Translations under genes and position numbers: made by a program | NCBI GenBank assembly: GCA_900549415.1 | Contig: URNX01000003.1 | Coordinates: forward strand, 1-64,000 | Direction: 5' to 3' | DNA from: an uncultured bacterium | GTDB taxonomy: Bacteria > Verrucomicrobiota > Lentisphaeria > Victivallales > UBA1829 | Length of the DNA: 64,000 bases | Notes under the pieces: generated by a model | Told to the model about the DNA's origin: nothing | Database searches by the model: none | What the model saw: only the letters and a program-made list of their open reading frames with translations | In this document: one piece after another, positions 1 through 7,767 of the stretch | Numbering within the stretch: the first letter of the stretch is position 1 | Layout: every line of letters begins with the position of its first letter

Positions 1-93
1 TATAAATTCTATCTTTTTTTATTAGACTTTTCTTGTTTCTTTTCCTTGTTTAATCGTCCTTATTTTTTCTATTTTTTTTTTTTTTTTTTTTTT
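1..93. other. Non-genomic T-rich read-through noise
   Basis: These bases are almost only T with scattered A/C/G and end in a run of more than 20 T directly against the adapter that follows. On the opposite strand this reads adapter, poly-A, then noise, which is the usual appearance of an Illumina read running past a short insert. It should be trimmed and not annotated. Confidence 0.9.
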
Positions 94-151
94 AATGATA
101 CGGCGACCACCGAGATCTACACTCTTTCCCTAGACGACGCTCTTCCGATCT
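94..151 (+). other. Illumina P5/TruSeq universal adapter
   Basis: The 58 bases match the P5 flow-cell sequence plus the read-1 primer site over their whole length, beginning AATGATACGGCGACCACC and ending CTCTTCCGATCT. I see one substitution, in the middle (CTAGACGACG where the adapter has CTACACGACG). The genomic insert begins at 152. This is assembly contamination, not biology. Confidence 0.97.
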
Positions 152-265
152 CAGAATCAGGAATATCTTCGATCTCTTCATACGTGCCTCCTTCTGTTGA
201 AAGGGTTCTTTCGTACTTATAACAGCATTATGGGAAAACGCAAGCGGCAAAACAGAACTTTTTCT

Positions 266-302
266 AAAAAAAAAGACGGATGGGAAAACTCCTCATCCGT
301 CC
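266..302 (-). terminator. Intrinsic terminator after the CstA-like gene
   Basis: An 8-bp perfect stem (GACGGATG at 275-282 with CATCCGTC at 294-301) has an 11-base loop. On the minus strand it is followed by nine T (266-274). It lies 23 bases past the CstA stop codon and closes the symporter-CstA transcript. Confidence 0.85.
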
Positions 303-324
303 TCAAAGCAAATTGCAGAAAATC

Positions 325-1794
325 TTATTTTTCCAAAGGCGACAGCGCGGCGCGGCGGCGTCCGATCAGATACGCCCACACGCCCTGGAACAGTGCAAGC
401 GCCGTGCCGATCACATACGCAATGTTCAGGTTCAACCCGAAGCCGTACGGCCCCTTGTGCGCAGGCGAAGTCCACACGATGAATGTCACCACGATGAATG
501 TCATGAACATTCCGGGAAGCAGCGTCACCCAGCCGTTTTTCTTCTGACTGAACAGCCAGACGGATGTTGCAGTCAGCGTGCAGGCGCCGAGCACCTGGTT
601 GCCCCATGCAAAGTAATTCCACAGATGCTTGAACGACTCCGCGCTCATGTTCGACCACCAGAGAAGCCCGGCGACCAGCACCACAAGCGGAAGGCAGAGA
701 AGCACGCGGTTCACGAGCTTCGTCTGTCCGATGTTCAGAATCTCCGCAAGGCTCAGGCGCAGACTGCGCATTGCCGTATCGCCGGAGGTGATTGCAAGAA
801 TCACAACCGCGATAATCGTCAGGACGCCCATCCAGCCGCCGAGGAAATACTGCGTAATGTCAACAAGAACCTGCGTCGAATTCTCCGCGAACTTTGTCGG
901 AATCAGATTGTAAATGGCGAATCCCGCGGCAGCCCAGATCATCGCGATGACGCCTTCCACGATCATCATGCCGTAGAAGGTTCCGCGCGCCTCGCGCTCG
1001 GACTTCATGGTGCGAGCGACAATCGGCGACTGCGTTGCGTGGAAGCCGGAAAGAATGCCGCATGCGATTGTCACAAACAGACACGGCAGAATCGGGTTCT
1101 CCTCGCGGAAACCGAGAATCAGCGACTTCAGTTCGGGAGTCTCCAGCATCATTCCCGGAGTCGAGAACGAATACTGCCAGATCATCGAAAAGAAGATTGC
1201 GAACGTTCCGATCATCAGCATCGCACCGAACAGCGGATAGATCGCCCCGATGATTTTGTCAACCGGGAAAATCGTCGCGATGATGTAGTAAACAAAAATC
1301 GCCACGACCGCAACCCAGAAGACCGAAACGGTCGGGAACAGGCGGTCGATCAGCCCGGCCGGGATGTTGATGAACACCGCGACGACCAGCAGAAGCAGGA
1401 AGCACATGAAAATCGAGAAGAGCCCGTAGAACGGTTTTCCCATTGTCTTCTGAATCAGCGCCGGAAGGTTCGCGCCGTTGTGCCGCAGGGACATCATGCC
1501 CGCGACAAAGTCGTGCACCGCACCGCCGAAAATGTTGCCGAGCGGAATGATCAGGAACACGATCGCGCCGAACTTCACTCCGAGAATCACGCCGATCACG
1601 GGACCGATTCCGGCGATGTTCAGCAGCTGAATCAGCATGTTCTTCCAGGTCGGCAGAACCAGGTAGTCCACTCCGTCATAGCTAGAGACCGCCGGAGTCT
1701 TCCGGTCATCGGGACCGAGAATTTTTTCCACGAATTTACCGTAATAGTAGTAGCCGACCACCAGCATTACGATACCGAGCAGGAACATTAACAT
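325..1794 (-). CDS. CstA-family carbon starvation protein / peptide-pyruvate carrier
   Basis: A multi-spanning inner-membrane protein of 489 aa with about 12-13 hydrophobic segments. The N-terminal half carries family-typical stretches such as NIAGIGPVIGVILG (near residues 60-75) and GNIFGGAVHDF. CstA-family members take up peptides or pyruvate under carbon limitation. E. coli CstA is about 700 aa, so this is the shorter form common in anaerobes. The start is an ATG with a strong AGGAGG about 6 bases upstream. It sits 24 bp behind a sodium symporter gene and probably shares its transcript, which ends at the terminator at 266-302. The substrate cannot be told from sequence. Confidence 0.85.
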   Translation of the reverse strand: MLMFLLGIVMLVVGYYYYGKFVEKILGPDDRKTPAVSSYDGVDYLVLPTWKNMLIQLLNIAGIGPVIGVILGVKFGAIVFLIIPLGNIFGGAVHDFVAGMMSLRHNGANLPALIQKTMGKPFYGLFSIFMCFLLLLVVAVFINIPAGLIDRLFPTVSVFWVAVVAIFVYYIIATIFPVDKIIGAIYPLFGAMLMIGTFAIFFSMIWQYSFSTPGMMLETPELKSLILGFREENPILPCLFVTIACGILSGFHATQSPIVARTMKSEREARGTFYGMMIVEGVIAMIWAAAGFAIYNLIPTKFAENSTQVLVDITQYFLGGWMGVLTIIAVVILAITSGDTAMRSLRLSLAEILNIGQTKLVNRVLLCLPLVVLVAGLLWWSNMSAESFKHLWNYFAWGNQVLGACTLTATSVWLFSQKKNGWVTLLPGMFMTFIVVTFIVWTSPAHKGPYGFGLNLNIAYVIGTALALFQGVWAYLIGRRRAALSPLEK

Positions 1795-1818
1795 TTTTAC
1801 CTCCTTGAAGGTTAATGA

Positions 1819-3222
1819 TTAAATGTCAAGCAGATGGAACCTCTTCACAAGCCCGATCACCCAGATCAGCAGAATGATGACGGGCAGAATCCATGTGATG
1901 TAGAACGAAAGCAGACGCGGGAAGTTGAAGCCGCTTCCGGTGTTCGCTTCCGTCAGGAAGTTCTGAAGTCCCCAGCCGCGGCGGCGCGTACAGAACAGCG
2001 TGATCAGCAGTGCGCCGAGCGGAAGGAAATTGTCACTCACGATAAAGTCTTCCAGGTCAAGCACGCAGGTTCCCTCGCCCAGCGGCTGGAAACTCTTCCA
2101 GAGATTGAACCCGAGGATGCAGGGAAGCGAGAAGACGAAGAGCAGGATTCCCGTCAGAACTGTTGATTTTCTGCGGGAAAGACGCAGTTCATCAATTCCG
2201 AATGCAATCAGGTTCTCCGCAACCGCGATCAGCGTCGTCAGAGCCGCAATGCTCAGGAACAGGAAGAAGATGAAACCGCGCACCATGCCGTATTCCATGT
2301 TCAGGAAGACGCGGGGAAGTGTGACGAAAATCAGTCCCGGTCCCTGGCCCGGCTCAACGCCGTAGGCGAAACAGCTCGGGAAAATGATGAGTCCGGCGCA
2401 GATCGCGACAAAGGTGTCGAGCGTAATGATAATGGTCGCCTCCTGCGGCAGCGACTGCGTCTTGGCGACGTAGCTTCCGCAGATCGCGATGCTGCCGATG
2501 CCGAGGCTGAGCGTAAAGAACGCCTGGGTCATTGCCGCATGAACCGCCGACCAGAAACCGCTCTGCTCAAGAGTTGCAACACTCGGCATGAGGAAGAATT
2601 TCAGACCTTCGGAAGCGTTCGGCAGACGGCACGCCTGAATGGCGAGTCCGATGAGCAGCAGGAACAGTCCCGCCATCATGAACTTGGTCACGCGCTCCAC
2701 ACCCGCCTTGAGTCCGGCGATGCAGACCGCCACGGTGATCGCAATTGCAATGTAGGCAAAAAGAATCTGCCGGCCGGGGCTGGCAAGGAAGCCGTCAAAG
2801 AATCCCGGCACGCCATCCGCTCCGACCTGCGAAAAAGCGCCGGTTGCAAAATACCAGGTATAGGCGAGCAGCCAGCCGGTGATGACCGAGTAGAACATCA
2901 GAAGAATGAGATTGCCGGTAAAGAACAGCATTCCGGGCTTTTCCCACGGAAGCGGACGCTCCGGATTCTTGAGACGCTTGTAGCAGCCGACCAAATCGAG
3001 CTGACCCGCGCGTCCGACGGAAAGTTCCATCACCATGACGGGGAATCCAAGCAGGATAAGGAAGAAAAGATACATCAGGACAAAGATTGCACCGCCGTAC
3101 TGTCCGCAGATATACGGGAAGCGCCAGATGTTGCCCAAACCGATCGCACATCCCGCAGTCAGCAGGATGAAGCCCAAACGGGACGCAAGCATTTCGCGTC
3201 CGCCAGAAGATTGTGTACTCAC
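1819..3222 (-). CDS. SNF-type sodium-dependent amino acid transporter
   Basis: A 467-aa neurotransmitter:sodium symporter family protein (LeuT/MhsT fold) of the inner membrane. Near residue 25 it has the helix-1 signature GCAIGLGNIWRFPY, which forms the sodium and substrate sites. About 11-12 hydrophobic helices follow. Bacterial members import amino acids, often aromatic or branched ones, driven by sodium. Translation starts at GTG with GAGAGG upstream. The CstA-like gene follows at 24 bp, so the pair may be a nitrogen/carbon scavenging unit. The AraC-type gene upstream ends 76 bp away, and I see no clear promoter in that gap. Confidence 0.9.
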   Translation of the reverse strand: MSTQSSGGREMLASRLGFILLTAGCAIGLGNIWRFPYICGQYGGAIFVLMYLFFLILLGFPVMVMELSVGRAGQLDLVGCYKRLKNPERPLPWEKPGMLFFTGNLILLMFYSVITGWLLAYTWYFATGAFSQVGADGVPGFFDGFLASPGRQILFAYIAIAITVAVCIAGLKAGVERVTKFMMAGLFLLLIGLAIQACRLPNASEGLKFFLMPSVATLEQSGFWSAVHAAMTQAFFTLSLGIGSIAICGSYVAKTQSLPQEATIIITLDTFVAICAGLIIFPSCFAYGVEPGQGPGLIFVTLPRVFLNMEYGMVRGFIFFLFLSIAALTTLIAVAENLIAFGIDELRLSRRKSTVLTGILLFVFSLPCILGFNLWKSFQPLGEGTCVLDLEDFIVSDNFLPLGALLITLFCTRRRGWGLQNFLTEANTGSGFNFPRLLSFYITWILPVIILLIWVIGLVKRFHLLDI

Positions 3223-3298
3223 AAAAAACCTCTCTTTGATTCTTGCATATCTGACAATTTACCACACAATCGCCAATTCTGCAAATCCGGAATAAAAT

Positions 3299-4153
3299 TT
3301 ATTTGAAGATTTCAGGCGCGGAAAAATTCTCTATCCGGTCTTTTTTCTTCCGCACTTCCAGCGGGCTGACTCCGAGAGCGCGTTTGATGAACCGTGTGAA
3401 CGTGCGCGGTTCCGCAAATCCGCAGCGAAGCGCAACCTCGCGGACCGGCGCATCCGTCCCGCGCAAAAGCGACATTGCCTGTTCCAGACGGTTGTTCAGA
3501 ATATAGCGTCCCGGCGTTTTACCCGTGTACTCGCGGAAGAGATTGATCAGGTGATTCTTCGAAACGTGGAGCGATTCGCTGAGCGTTCCAACATCAAAAT
3601 AGGGATCATAGAGATGTGCGGAGATGATTTCCAGCGCCTGTTTTGCAATCTTTCCGCTGCCCATCGCGCCGTTCGTTCCGGAAACAAACGCGAGCAGCTC
3701 CATGATAAGCGCCGCCGATTTGCGCACACAAAAAGGGTCATCCTCGGAAATGTTCCGTTCCAACTCCGCAAAATGGTCGGCGGGATAAGGCTGAAGCGCA
3801 TGCTGAAGGCGCGGATACTGATACGAAAGCATGAACGCCTGCGCAAACGGACCGTCGAAACAAAACCAGCGCCGTTTCCATGTTTCGGAAAGCGCATACC
3901 GCGAATGCCGTTCCCCCGGAAGATAGAAGAATACATCGTTTTCGCGGATTTGGAACTTCTGCTCATAAAGCACGACTTCTCCGATTCCCTCCAGCCCCCA
4001 CATAACCTCCACAAAAGGAATCACCGTTGCTTCCGACAGTAATTTCTGTCCTTTTTTCAAGGTTTCTATCCCCGTCCCGCGCGGGTAAAAAGGAAGCGCG
4101 ACATTCTGCAGAATCTGCGGGTTTGAACGTGTATATGAAGTACTCTCCGGCAC
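3299..4153 (-). CDS. AraC-family transcriptional regulator
   Basis: A 284-aa regulator with an N-terminal cupin-type sugar-sensing domain (around residues 20-150) and a C-terminal double helix-turn-helix (around 185-280). The latter contains the family pattern VREVALRCGFAEPRTFTRFI followed by GVSPLEVRKK. Such proteins usually activate adjacent carbohydrate genes when a sugar is bound. It is divergent from the secreted GH5 gene, with 165 bp between the two start codons, so control of that gene and possibly of the transporter pair downstream is a reasonable inference. The start is GTG behind GAGGTGG. The effector is unknown. Confidence 0.88.
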   Translation of the reverse strand: MPESTSYTRSNPQILQNVALPFYPRGTGIETLKKGQKLLSEATVIPFVEVMWGLEGIGEVVLYEQKFQIRENDVFFYLPGERHSRYALSETWKRRWFCFDGPFAQAFMLSYQYPRLQHALQPYPADHFAELERNISEDDPFCVRKSAALIMELLAFVSGTNGAMGSGKIAKQALEIISAHLYDPYFDVGTLSESLHVSKNHLINLFREYTGKTPGRYILNNRLEQAMSLLRGTDAPVREVALRCGFAEPRTFTRFIKRALGVSPLEVRKKKDRIENFSAPEIFK

Positions 4154-4199
4154 TTTTCCACCTCTGTGATTATTGATACTTTTTTGAACTTTAAAACCG

Positions 4200-4227
4200 T
4201 TGTTTTTTTGCTGAAATATACTATAAT
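4200..4227 (+). promoter_or_regulatory. Sigma-70-like promoter of the GH5 gene
   Basis: TTGTTT (4200-4205), 16 bases, then TATAAT (4222-4227). It lies in the araC/GH5 divergent intergenic region, about 90 bases before the GH5 start. The weak -35 fits a promoter that needs an activator such as the adjacent AraC-type protein. Confidence 0.6.
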
Positions 4228-4318
4228 TAATGGAAAGGAAAAATCAACCGCGAAAAGTCCAGGGCCCGGACAATTTCCGGATTTTTCCGCAGAAATCAAC
4301 AAACAAGGAGATTTATCG

Positions 4319-5803
4319 ATGAAAACAATACTGAGTGCGGTCTTTGCACTGGGCGTTCTTCTTCTGCCCGCGGCTCTCCGCGGCGCCGAACCGCCCGCCC
4401 CGCTCCGCGTGGAAGGGAACAAAGTTCTCGCAAACGGCAAACCGATCCGCCTGCGCGGAATCAACTGGGGCTGGTGGCAGCTGCAGGGAACCCGCTACAC
4501 GGAAAACGACATGAAGCGCTGTGCCGAATGGGGAGCAAACGTCATCCGCCTCGCATTCTTCTGGGACAAATTCGTTCAGCCCGGAACCGTCACACTGGAT
4601 GAACAGAAAGTCAAAGCCATTGATGAAGTCATCAGCTGGGCGGAAAAATACGGAATCTATGTCATTCTCGATATGCACACCGTCCCCGGAGGTCAGGCGG
4701 GAAAAGGCGGAATCTACAAAAACAAAAAAGATCTGGACAACTTCATCTCTCTCTGGCAGCAGCTCGCAGCACGCTACAAAAACGTCTCAACCGTTGCCGC
4801 GTATGAACTCATGAACGAGCCAGACACCGTCCCCTGCAACTACGCTCTCTATCAGAAAACAACAACCGCGGTAATCAACGGCATCCGCAAAGTTGACCCG
4901 GACAAAATGCTCGTTGTCTGCGGCGAAGACGGCAGCGTCCAGTCGAGCCTCACCCAATTTGCCAAACAGGACGATCCGAACGTTCTCTACACCTTCCATT
5001 ACTACGAAGGCTCGTGGCCGAACGGTGAATGGATCGGCAACTCCGGCGAGCACGACGGCATCACCGGAACCCTCCCCTGGACCTGGTATGAACGATCCTT
5101 CAAGCTGAACTGTTCCGGAATCCCCACAAAAGCCAGACTGATGCTCCGCTCCGACGCCAACAGCGGGACCGCCTGGTTCGACGACCTCACCGTCACAGAC
5201 GCAAAAACCGGAAAAGTTCTCGGCAAATGGTCGTTCGACAAAGATACGGAAAAATTCACAAAGGAACGCGGAGAGCTCCCGACTGAATTCTACGACAGCA
5301 GCGTCGGTCACAACGCACCGGGTTCACTCGCCGTGCGCGGGACCACCGAATACCACGGATGGGTCAGCCCCGCAATTTCTGTCTACAACGGAATTGAACT
5401 CAAAGTCACCGGCTGGATCAAACTGGAAAAAGCCACCGGCAGAAGCTATCTGGCTCTCTCCTGGTTCGGAGCGAAAATCCTGACCCGCGACACCATCCGC
5501 CGCTCCATGAAAACACCCGCCGAGTTCGCCCGCAAATACAATGTTCCCGTCTACGTCGGAGAGTTCGCCGTGGAACGTCAGGTTGGTCCGAAAGGCTATC
5601 AGGCGAAAACCACCGCGGACCGCATCGCCGTTTTCGAAGAACTTGGTTTCCACTGGACCTACTGGAATTTCCGCGAAACGACCGGACCGGAAACCATGGC
5701 GCTTCACCCGCACCGCCGCGACGGCAGCGACTATCCAATCAATGAACCGCTACTCAAATCTCTGAAAGACGGATGGGCGCTCAACAGGGAAGCCGCGAAA
5801 TAA
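4319..5803 (+). CDS. Secreted glycoside hydrolase family 5 enzyme with inserted beta-sandwich module
   Basis: A 494-aa protein with a signal peptide (MKTILSAVFALGVLLLPAAL, then RGAE). The start chosen is the ATG behind ACAAGGAG, not the ATG 153 bases upstream. GH5 enzymes are retaining beta-glycanases. The acid/base Glu lies in YELMNEPD (about residue 166) and the nucleophile in YVGEF (about 414). RLRGINWGW and the histidine in TFHYYEG are also typical. Between strand 6 and strand 7 of the barrel, about residues 255-385, lies an extra block rich in beta-strand character (WYERSFKLNC to RSYLALSW) that resembles a carbohydrate-binding jelly roll. It is monocistronic, with its own promoter and terminator, and divergent from an AraC regulator. 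The substrate is probably a beta-1,4- or beta-1,3-glucan or mannan; the subfamily is not determined. Confidence 0.87.
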   Translation: MKTILSAVFALGVLLLPAALRGAEPPAPLRVEGNKVLANGKPIRLRGINWGWWQLQGTRYTENDMKRCAEWGANVIRLAFFWDKFVQPGTVTLDEQKVKAIDEVISWAEKYGIYVILDMHTVPGGQAGKGGIYKNKKDLDNFISLWQQLAARYKNVSTVAAYELMNEPDTVPCNYALYQKTTTAVINGIRKVDPDKMLVVCGEDGSVQSSLTQFAKQDDPNVLYTFHYYEGSWPNGEWIGNSGEHDGITGTLPWTWYERSFKLNCSGIPTKARLMLRSDANSGTAWFDDLTVTDAKTGKVLGKWSFDKDTEKFTKERGELPTEFYDSSVGHNAPGSLAVRGTTEYHGWVSPAISVYNGIELKVTGWIKLEKATGRSYLALSWFGAKILTRDTIRRSMKTPAEFARKYNVPVYVGEFAVERQVGPKGYQAKTTADRIAVFEELGFHWTYWNFRETTGPETMALHPHRRDGSDYPINEPLLKSLKDGWALNREAAK

Positions 5804-5815
5804 AGAGTTTGTACC

Positions 5816-5847
5816 CTCTGCCTGTTCAGCCCGTAGAACAGGCAGAG
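5816..5847 (+). terminator. Strong hairpin after the GH5 gene
   Basis: A perfect 12-bp stem (CTCTGCCTGTTC / GAACAGGCAGAG) with an 8-base loop lies 12 bases after the GH5 stop. The following tract is only CTTTCT, so it is an imperfect intrinsic terminator or an mRNA 3' stabiliser. Confidence 0.7.
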
Positions 5848-5946
5848 CTTTCTGAAAAATCAAACAAAGGCGTTATGAACGCATGGCGGATTGACGATTT
5901 CTGGGGACGCGCCAAGTAAACGCCCGATTCTCCTCAAACAAAATTC

Positions 5947-5984
5947 ATTGACAAGTCGGCTATATCTCCAGCCAACCTGTCAAT
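5947..5984. repeat. 38-bp imperfect palindromic repeat, copy 1
   Basis: Begins ATTGACAAGTCGGCT and ends AGCCAACCTGTCAAT. The two arms are near inverted repeats of one another, and here the symmetry extends to TTC...GAA outside. It lies 6 bases beyond the stop codon of the ATPase gene. Copies 2 and 3 (7294-7331, 7369-7406) lie on the other side of that gene in the same orientation. Confidence 0.95.
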
Positions 5985-5990
5985 GAAACT

Positions 5991-7283
5991 TTATCCCATA
6001 ACGGAACGGTCCAGCAGAAAATCGACAAGACCGATGTTCAACACGCCCTGTTCATCATACCACGGTTTGCCGATATCCTGACGCACCACAATTTTCGGGA
6101 ACGAATCACCGGTAAGGGAAAATGGCTTCAGCTCCGTTGTCCGTTTCTCCTCATCCGGCATGGCAAATGCGGACTGGATATAAAACTTCCGGTTTCCCTT
6201 TGTCGCGATGAAATCAATCTCGCGCTGAACCCGCGAATAATTGCCGCTCTGTTTTTTCGCATTTTCATAAACCACGCCGACGTCTACAGAACAGCCCCGC
6301 ACGCGCAATTCATTGCAGATGATGTTTTCCATGATATGCGTCATTTCCATCTGCCGGAAGCCGGTTCTGGCATTGCGCAAACCGACATCTTCGCAATAAT
6401 ACTTCATCGGGAAATCAAAATACGATTTCCCCTTGACATCGTATCTCCGGCATTCACAGAAAAGGAAAGCGTCCTGCAGGTATGCCATGTAACTCTTCAG
6501 AGTATTCACGGAAATATTCACCTTCTTTTTCGAACGGATCGTATCCGCTATTTTCGTCGGATTTGTCAGCGAGCCGACGGACGAACACAGAAGATCCAGC
6601 ACCTGCGAAAGCTCTTCCGGATACTGAACCCCCTTCCGCTCAACAATATCTTTTAAATACAGCTCAGAGAACAGCGACTGCAGATAAGCCATCTTTGCGC
6701 CATCATCTTTCTGAGACAGAATCAGGGGCATCCCGCCGAAAAACGCATACTGTTCAAGCGCCGCTTTTCTGTCGCCGCCGACAGCAGAGCAGAACTCAGA
6801 GAAACTCAATGGATGAACACGAATTTCATCCCCCCGTCCGCGGAATTCGGTCAAAATGTCGCTTGAGAGCATTTTTGAATTGCTTCCGGTCACATAAACA
6901 TCAAGATTCGAAATCTCCCGGAAATCATTCAGCGTGTCATAAAATGTGATTTTTTTCCCGTCCGGCAAATACGGATTCTTCACCGGATCGGAGAGCTGGA
7001 TTTCGTCAACAAAAAGGTAAAACCGGTCTTTTTTCCCGTCAATCAGGCTATGAACATAATCAGAAAGTTCCAGAGGATTCCGGTACCGGATGTTTCGGGT
7101 CAGATCAAGCTCCAGATGAATAATCTGCTCCTCCTTCACACCTTTCGCAAGAAGGTATTTTCTGAACAGAGTCCGGAGCAGAAACGATTTCCCGCAACGG
7201 CGGATCCCCGTAATAACTTTTATCTGTCCGTTCCACTCGCGGTCAATCAGCTGCCGCAAATACCCCGCCCGCTCTATTTCCAT
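5991..7283 (-). CDS. AAA ATPase with DUF4143 domain
   Basis: A 430-aa protein of the AAA_14/DUF4143 type. The N-terminal ATPase has Walker A GIRRCGKS (about residue 27), Walker B RFYLFVDEIQ and sensor-1-like VYVTGSNSKML. The C-terminal part carries a PD-(D/E)XK-nuclease-like pattern (IMENIICNELR ... REIDFIATKG ... FYIQSA). Cellular roles of this family are poorly known. I start at the ATG behind GGAGGC. A longer reading frame exists but would translate repeat copy 2 and has no ribosome-binding site. The gene is framed by 38-bp palindromes, one 10 bases before its start and one 6 bases after its stop, which suggests a mobile or repeat-associated unit. It follows the metX-metW-DUF2752 genes on the same strand. 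Confidence 0.88.
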   Translation of the reverse strand: MEIERAGYLRQLIDREWNGQIKVITGIRRCGKSFLLRTLFRKYLLAKGVKEEQIIHLELDLTRNIRYRNPLELSDYVHSLIDGKKDRFYLFVDEIQLSDPVKNPYLPDGKKITFYDTLNDFREISNLDVYVTGSNSKMLSSDILTEFRGRGDEIRVHPLSFSEFCSAVGGDRKAALEQYAFFGGMPLILSQKDDGAKMAYLQSLFSELYLKDIVERKGVQYPEELSQVLDLLCSSVGSLTNPTKIADTIRSKKKVNISVNTLKSYMAYLQDAFLFCECRRYDVKGKSYFDFPMKYYCEDVGLRNARTGFRQMEMTHIMENIICNELRVRGCSVDVGVVYENAKKQSGNYSRVQREIDFIATKGNRKFYIQSAFAMPDEEKRTTELKPFSLTGDSFPKIVVRQDIGKPWYDEQGVLNIGLVDFLLDRSVMG

Positions 7284-7293
7284 AATTGCCTCC

Positions 7294-7331
7294 ATTGACA
7301 AGTCGGCTATATCTCCAGCCAATCTGTCAAT
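7294..7331. repeat. 38-bp imperfect palindromic repeat, copy 2
   Basis: Differs from copy 1 by one base (AATCTGTCAAT for AACCTGTCAAT). It lies in the leader of the ATPase gene, and its edge (CAATGGAGG on the minus strand) abuts the ribosome-binding site of that gene. Confidence 0.95.
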
Positions 7332-7368
7332 AATATATCCTGCATCCACGCATATTTCAAGCGGATTC

Positions 7369-7406
7369 ATTGACAAGTCGGCTATATCTCAAGCCAACCT
7401 GTCAAT
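7369..7406. repeat. 38-bp imperfect palindromic repeat, copy 3
   Basis: Differs from copy 1 by one base (TCTCAAGCC for TCTCCAGCC). It is 37 bases from copy 2. It overlaps the end of the DUF2752 gene and supplies that gene's TGA stop codon (7402-7404). Confidence 0.95.
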
Positions 7407-7767
7407 GGACAATATTTCGGAACAATGTAAAAAGGAGGAGGACGGAAAGGAATGCGCCCGTGATTTTACAGGTAAAGAGCGGAAGCGGTTTCTTTACGCC
7501 AAACGCATACTGCCCGGCGACGAACCAAAGATACGCCAGAACAGGAAGAACAAACATGTACAGAGGATTCAGCTCAAACGCTGTCCGGAAGTCGCCGTGA
7601 AGCAGTGCGCGCGTGGCGCGGGTCACTCCGCAGCCGGCACACTGAATACCCAGGAAACTGCGCGCCGGACAGAGATCGAATCCGAGATTCTCCGGCGGAT
7701 AAACATAGAGAACGGCAAGAAGCGCAAATCCGCACAATGTCAGGAATATGTAGCCGGCCCGTTTCAT
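7402..7767 (-). CDS. DUF2752 family small membrane protein
   Basis: A 121-aa protein with three hydrophobic segments and the family signature CPARSFLGIQCAGCGVTRA (around residues 33-50) followed by ALLHGDFRTAFELNPL. DUF2752 proteins are small inner-membrane proteins of unknown function. The start overlaps the metW stop by 4 bp, so it is translationally coupled to metX-metW. The last codons and the stop fall inside repeat copy 3, so the original 3' end may have been replaced when the repeat arrived. The length is still normal for the family, so no clear loss is visible. Confidence 0.85.
   Translation of the reverse strand: MKRAGYIFLTLCGFALLAVLYVYPPENLGFDLCPARSFLGIQCAGCGVTRATRALLHGDFRTAFELNPLYMFVLPVLAYLWFVAGQYAFGVKKPLPLFTCKITGAFLSVLLLFTLFRNIVH

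Noticed and set aside
280..1791. 503-aa open frame on the plus strand opposite the CstA-like gene
   Set aside because: It is the antisense image of a well-supported membrane protein, very rich in Arg, His and Gln, without domain signals. It arises from the codon bias of the real gene.
5874..5918. 14-codon frame after the GH5 gene (starts ATGAACGCATGG)
   Set aside because: Too short, no convincing ribosome-binding site, and lies between a hairpin and repeat copy 1. It could be a remnant of a lost gene, but nothing supports that.
7294..7331. Palindromic repeat as an integron attC site
   Set aside because: The arms do not contain proper GTTRRRY/RYYYAAC cores, the element is shorter than usual attC sites, and no integrase gene is present.
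7294..7406. Two 38-bp repeats with a 37-bp spacer, resembling a minimal CRISPR
   Set aside because: Only one spacer; the third copy is more than 1.3 kb away beyond a gene; no cas genes; and the repeat overlaps coding signals. A palindromic element is a better explanation.
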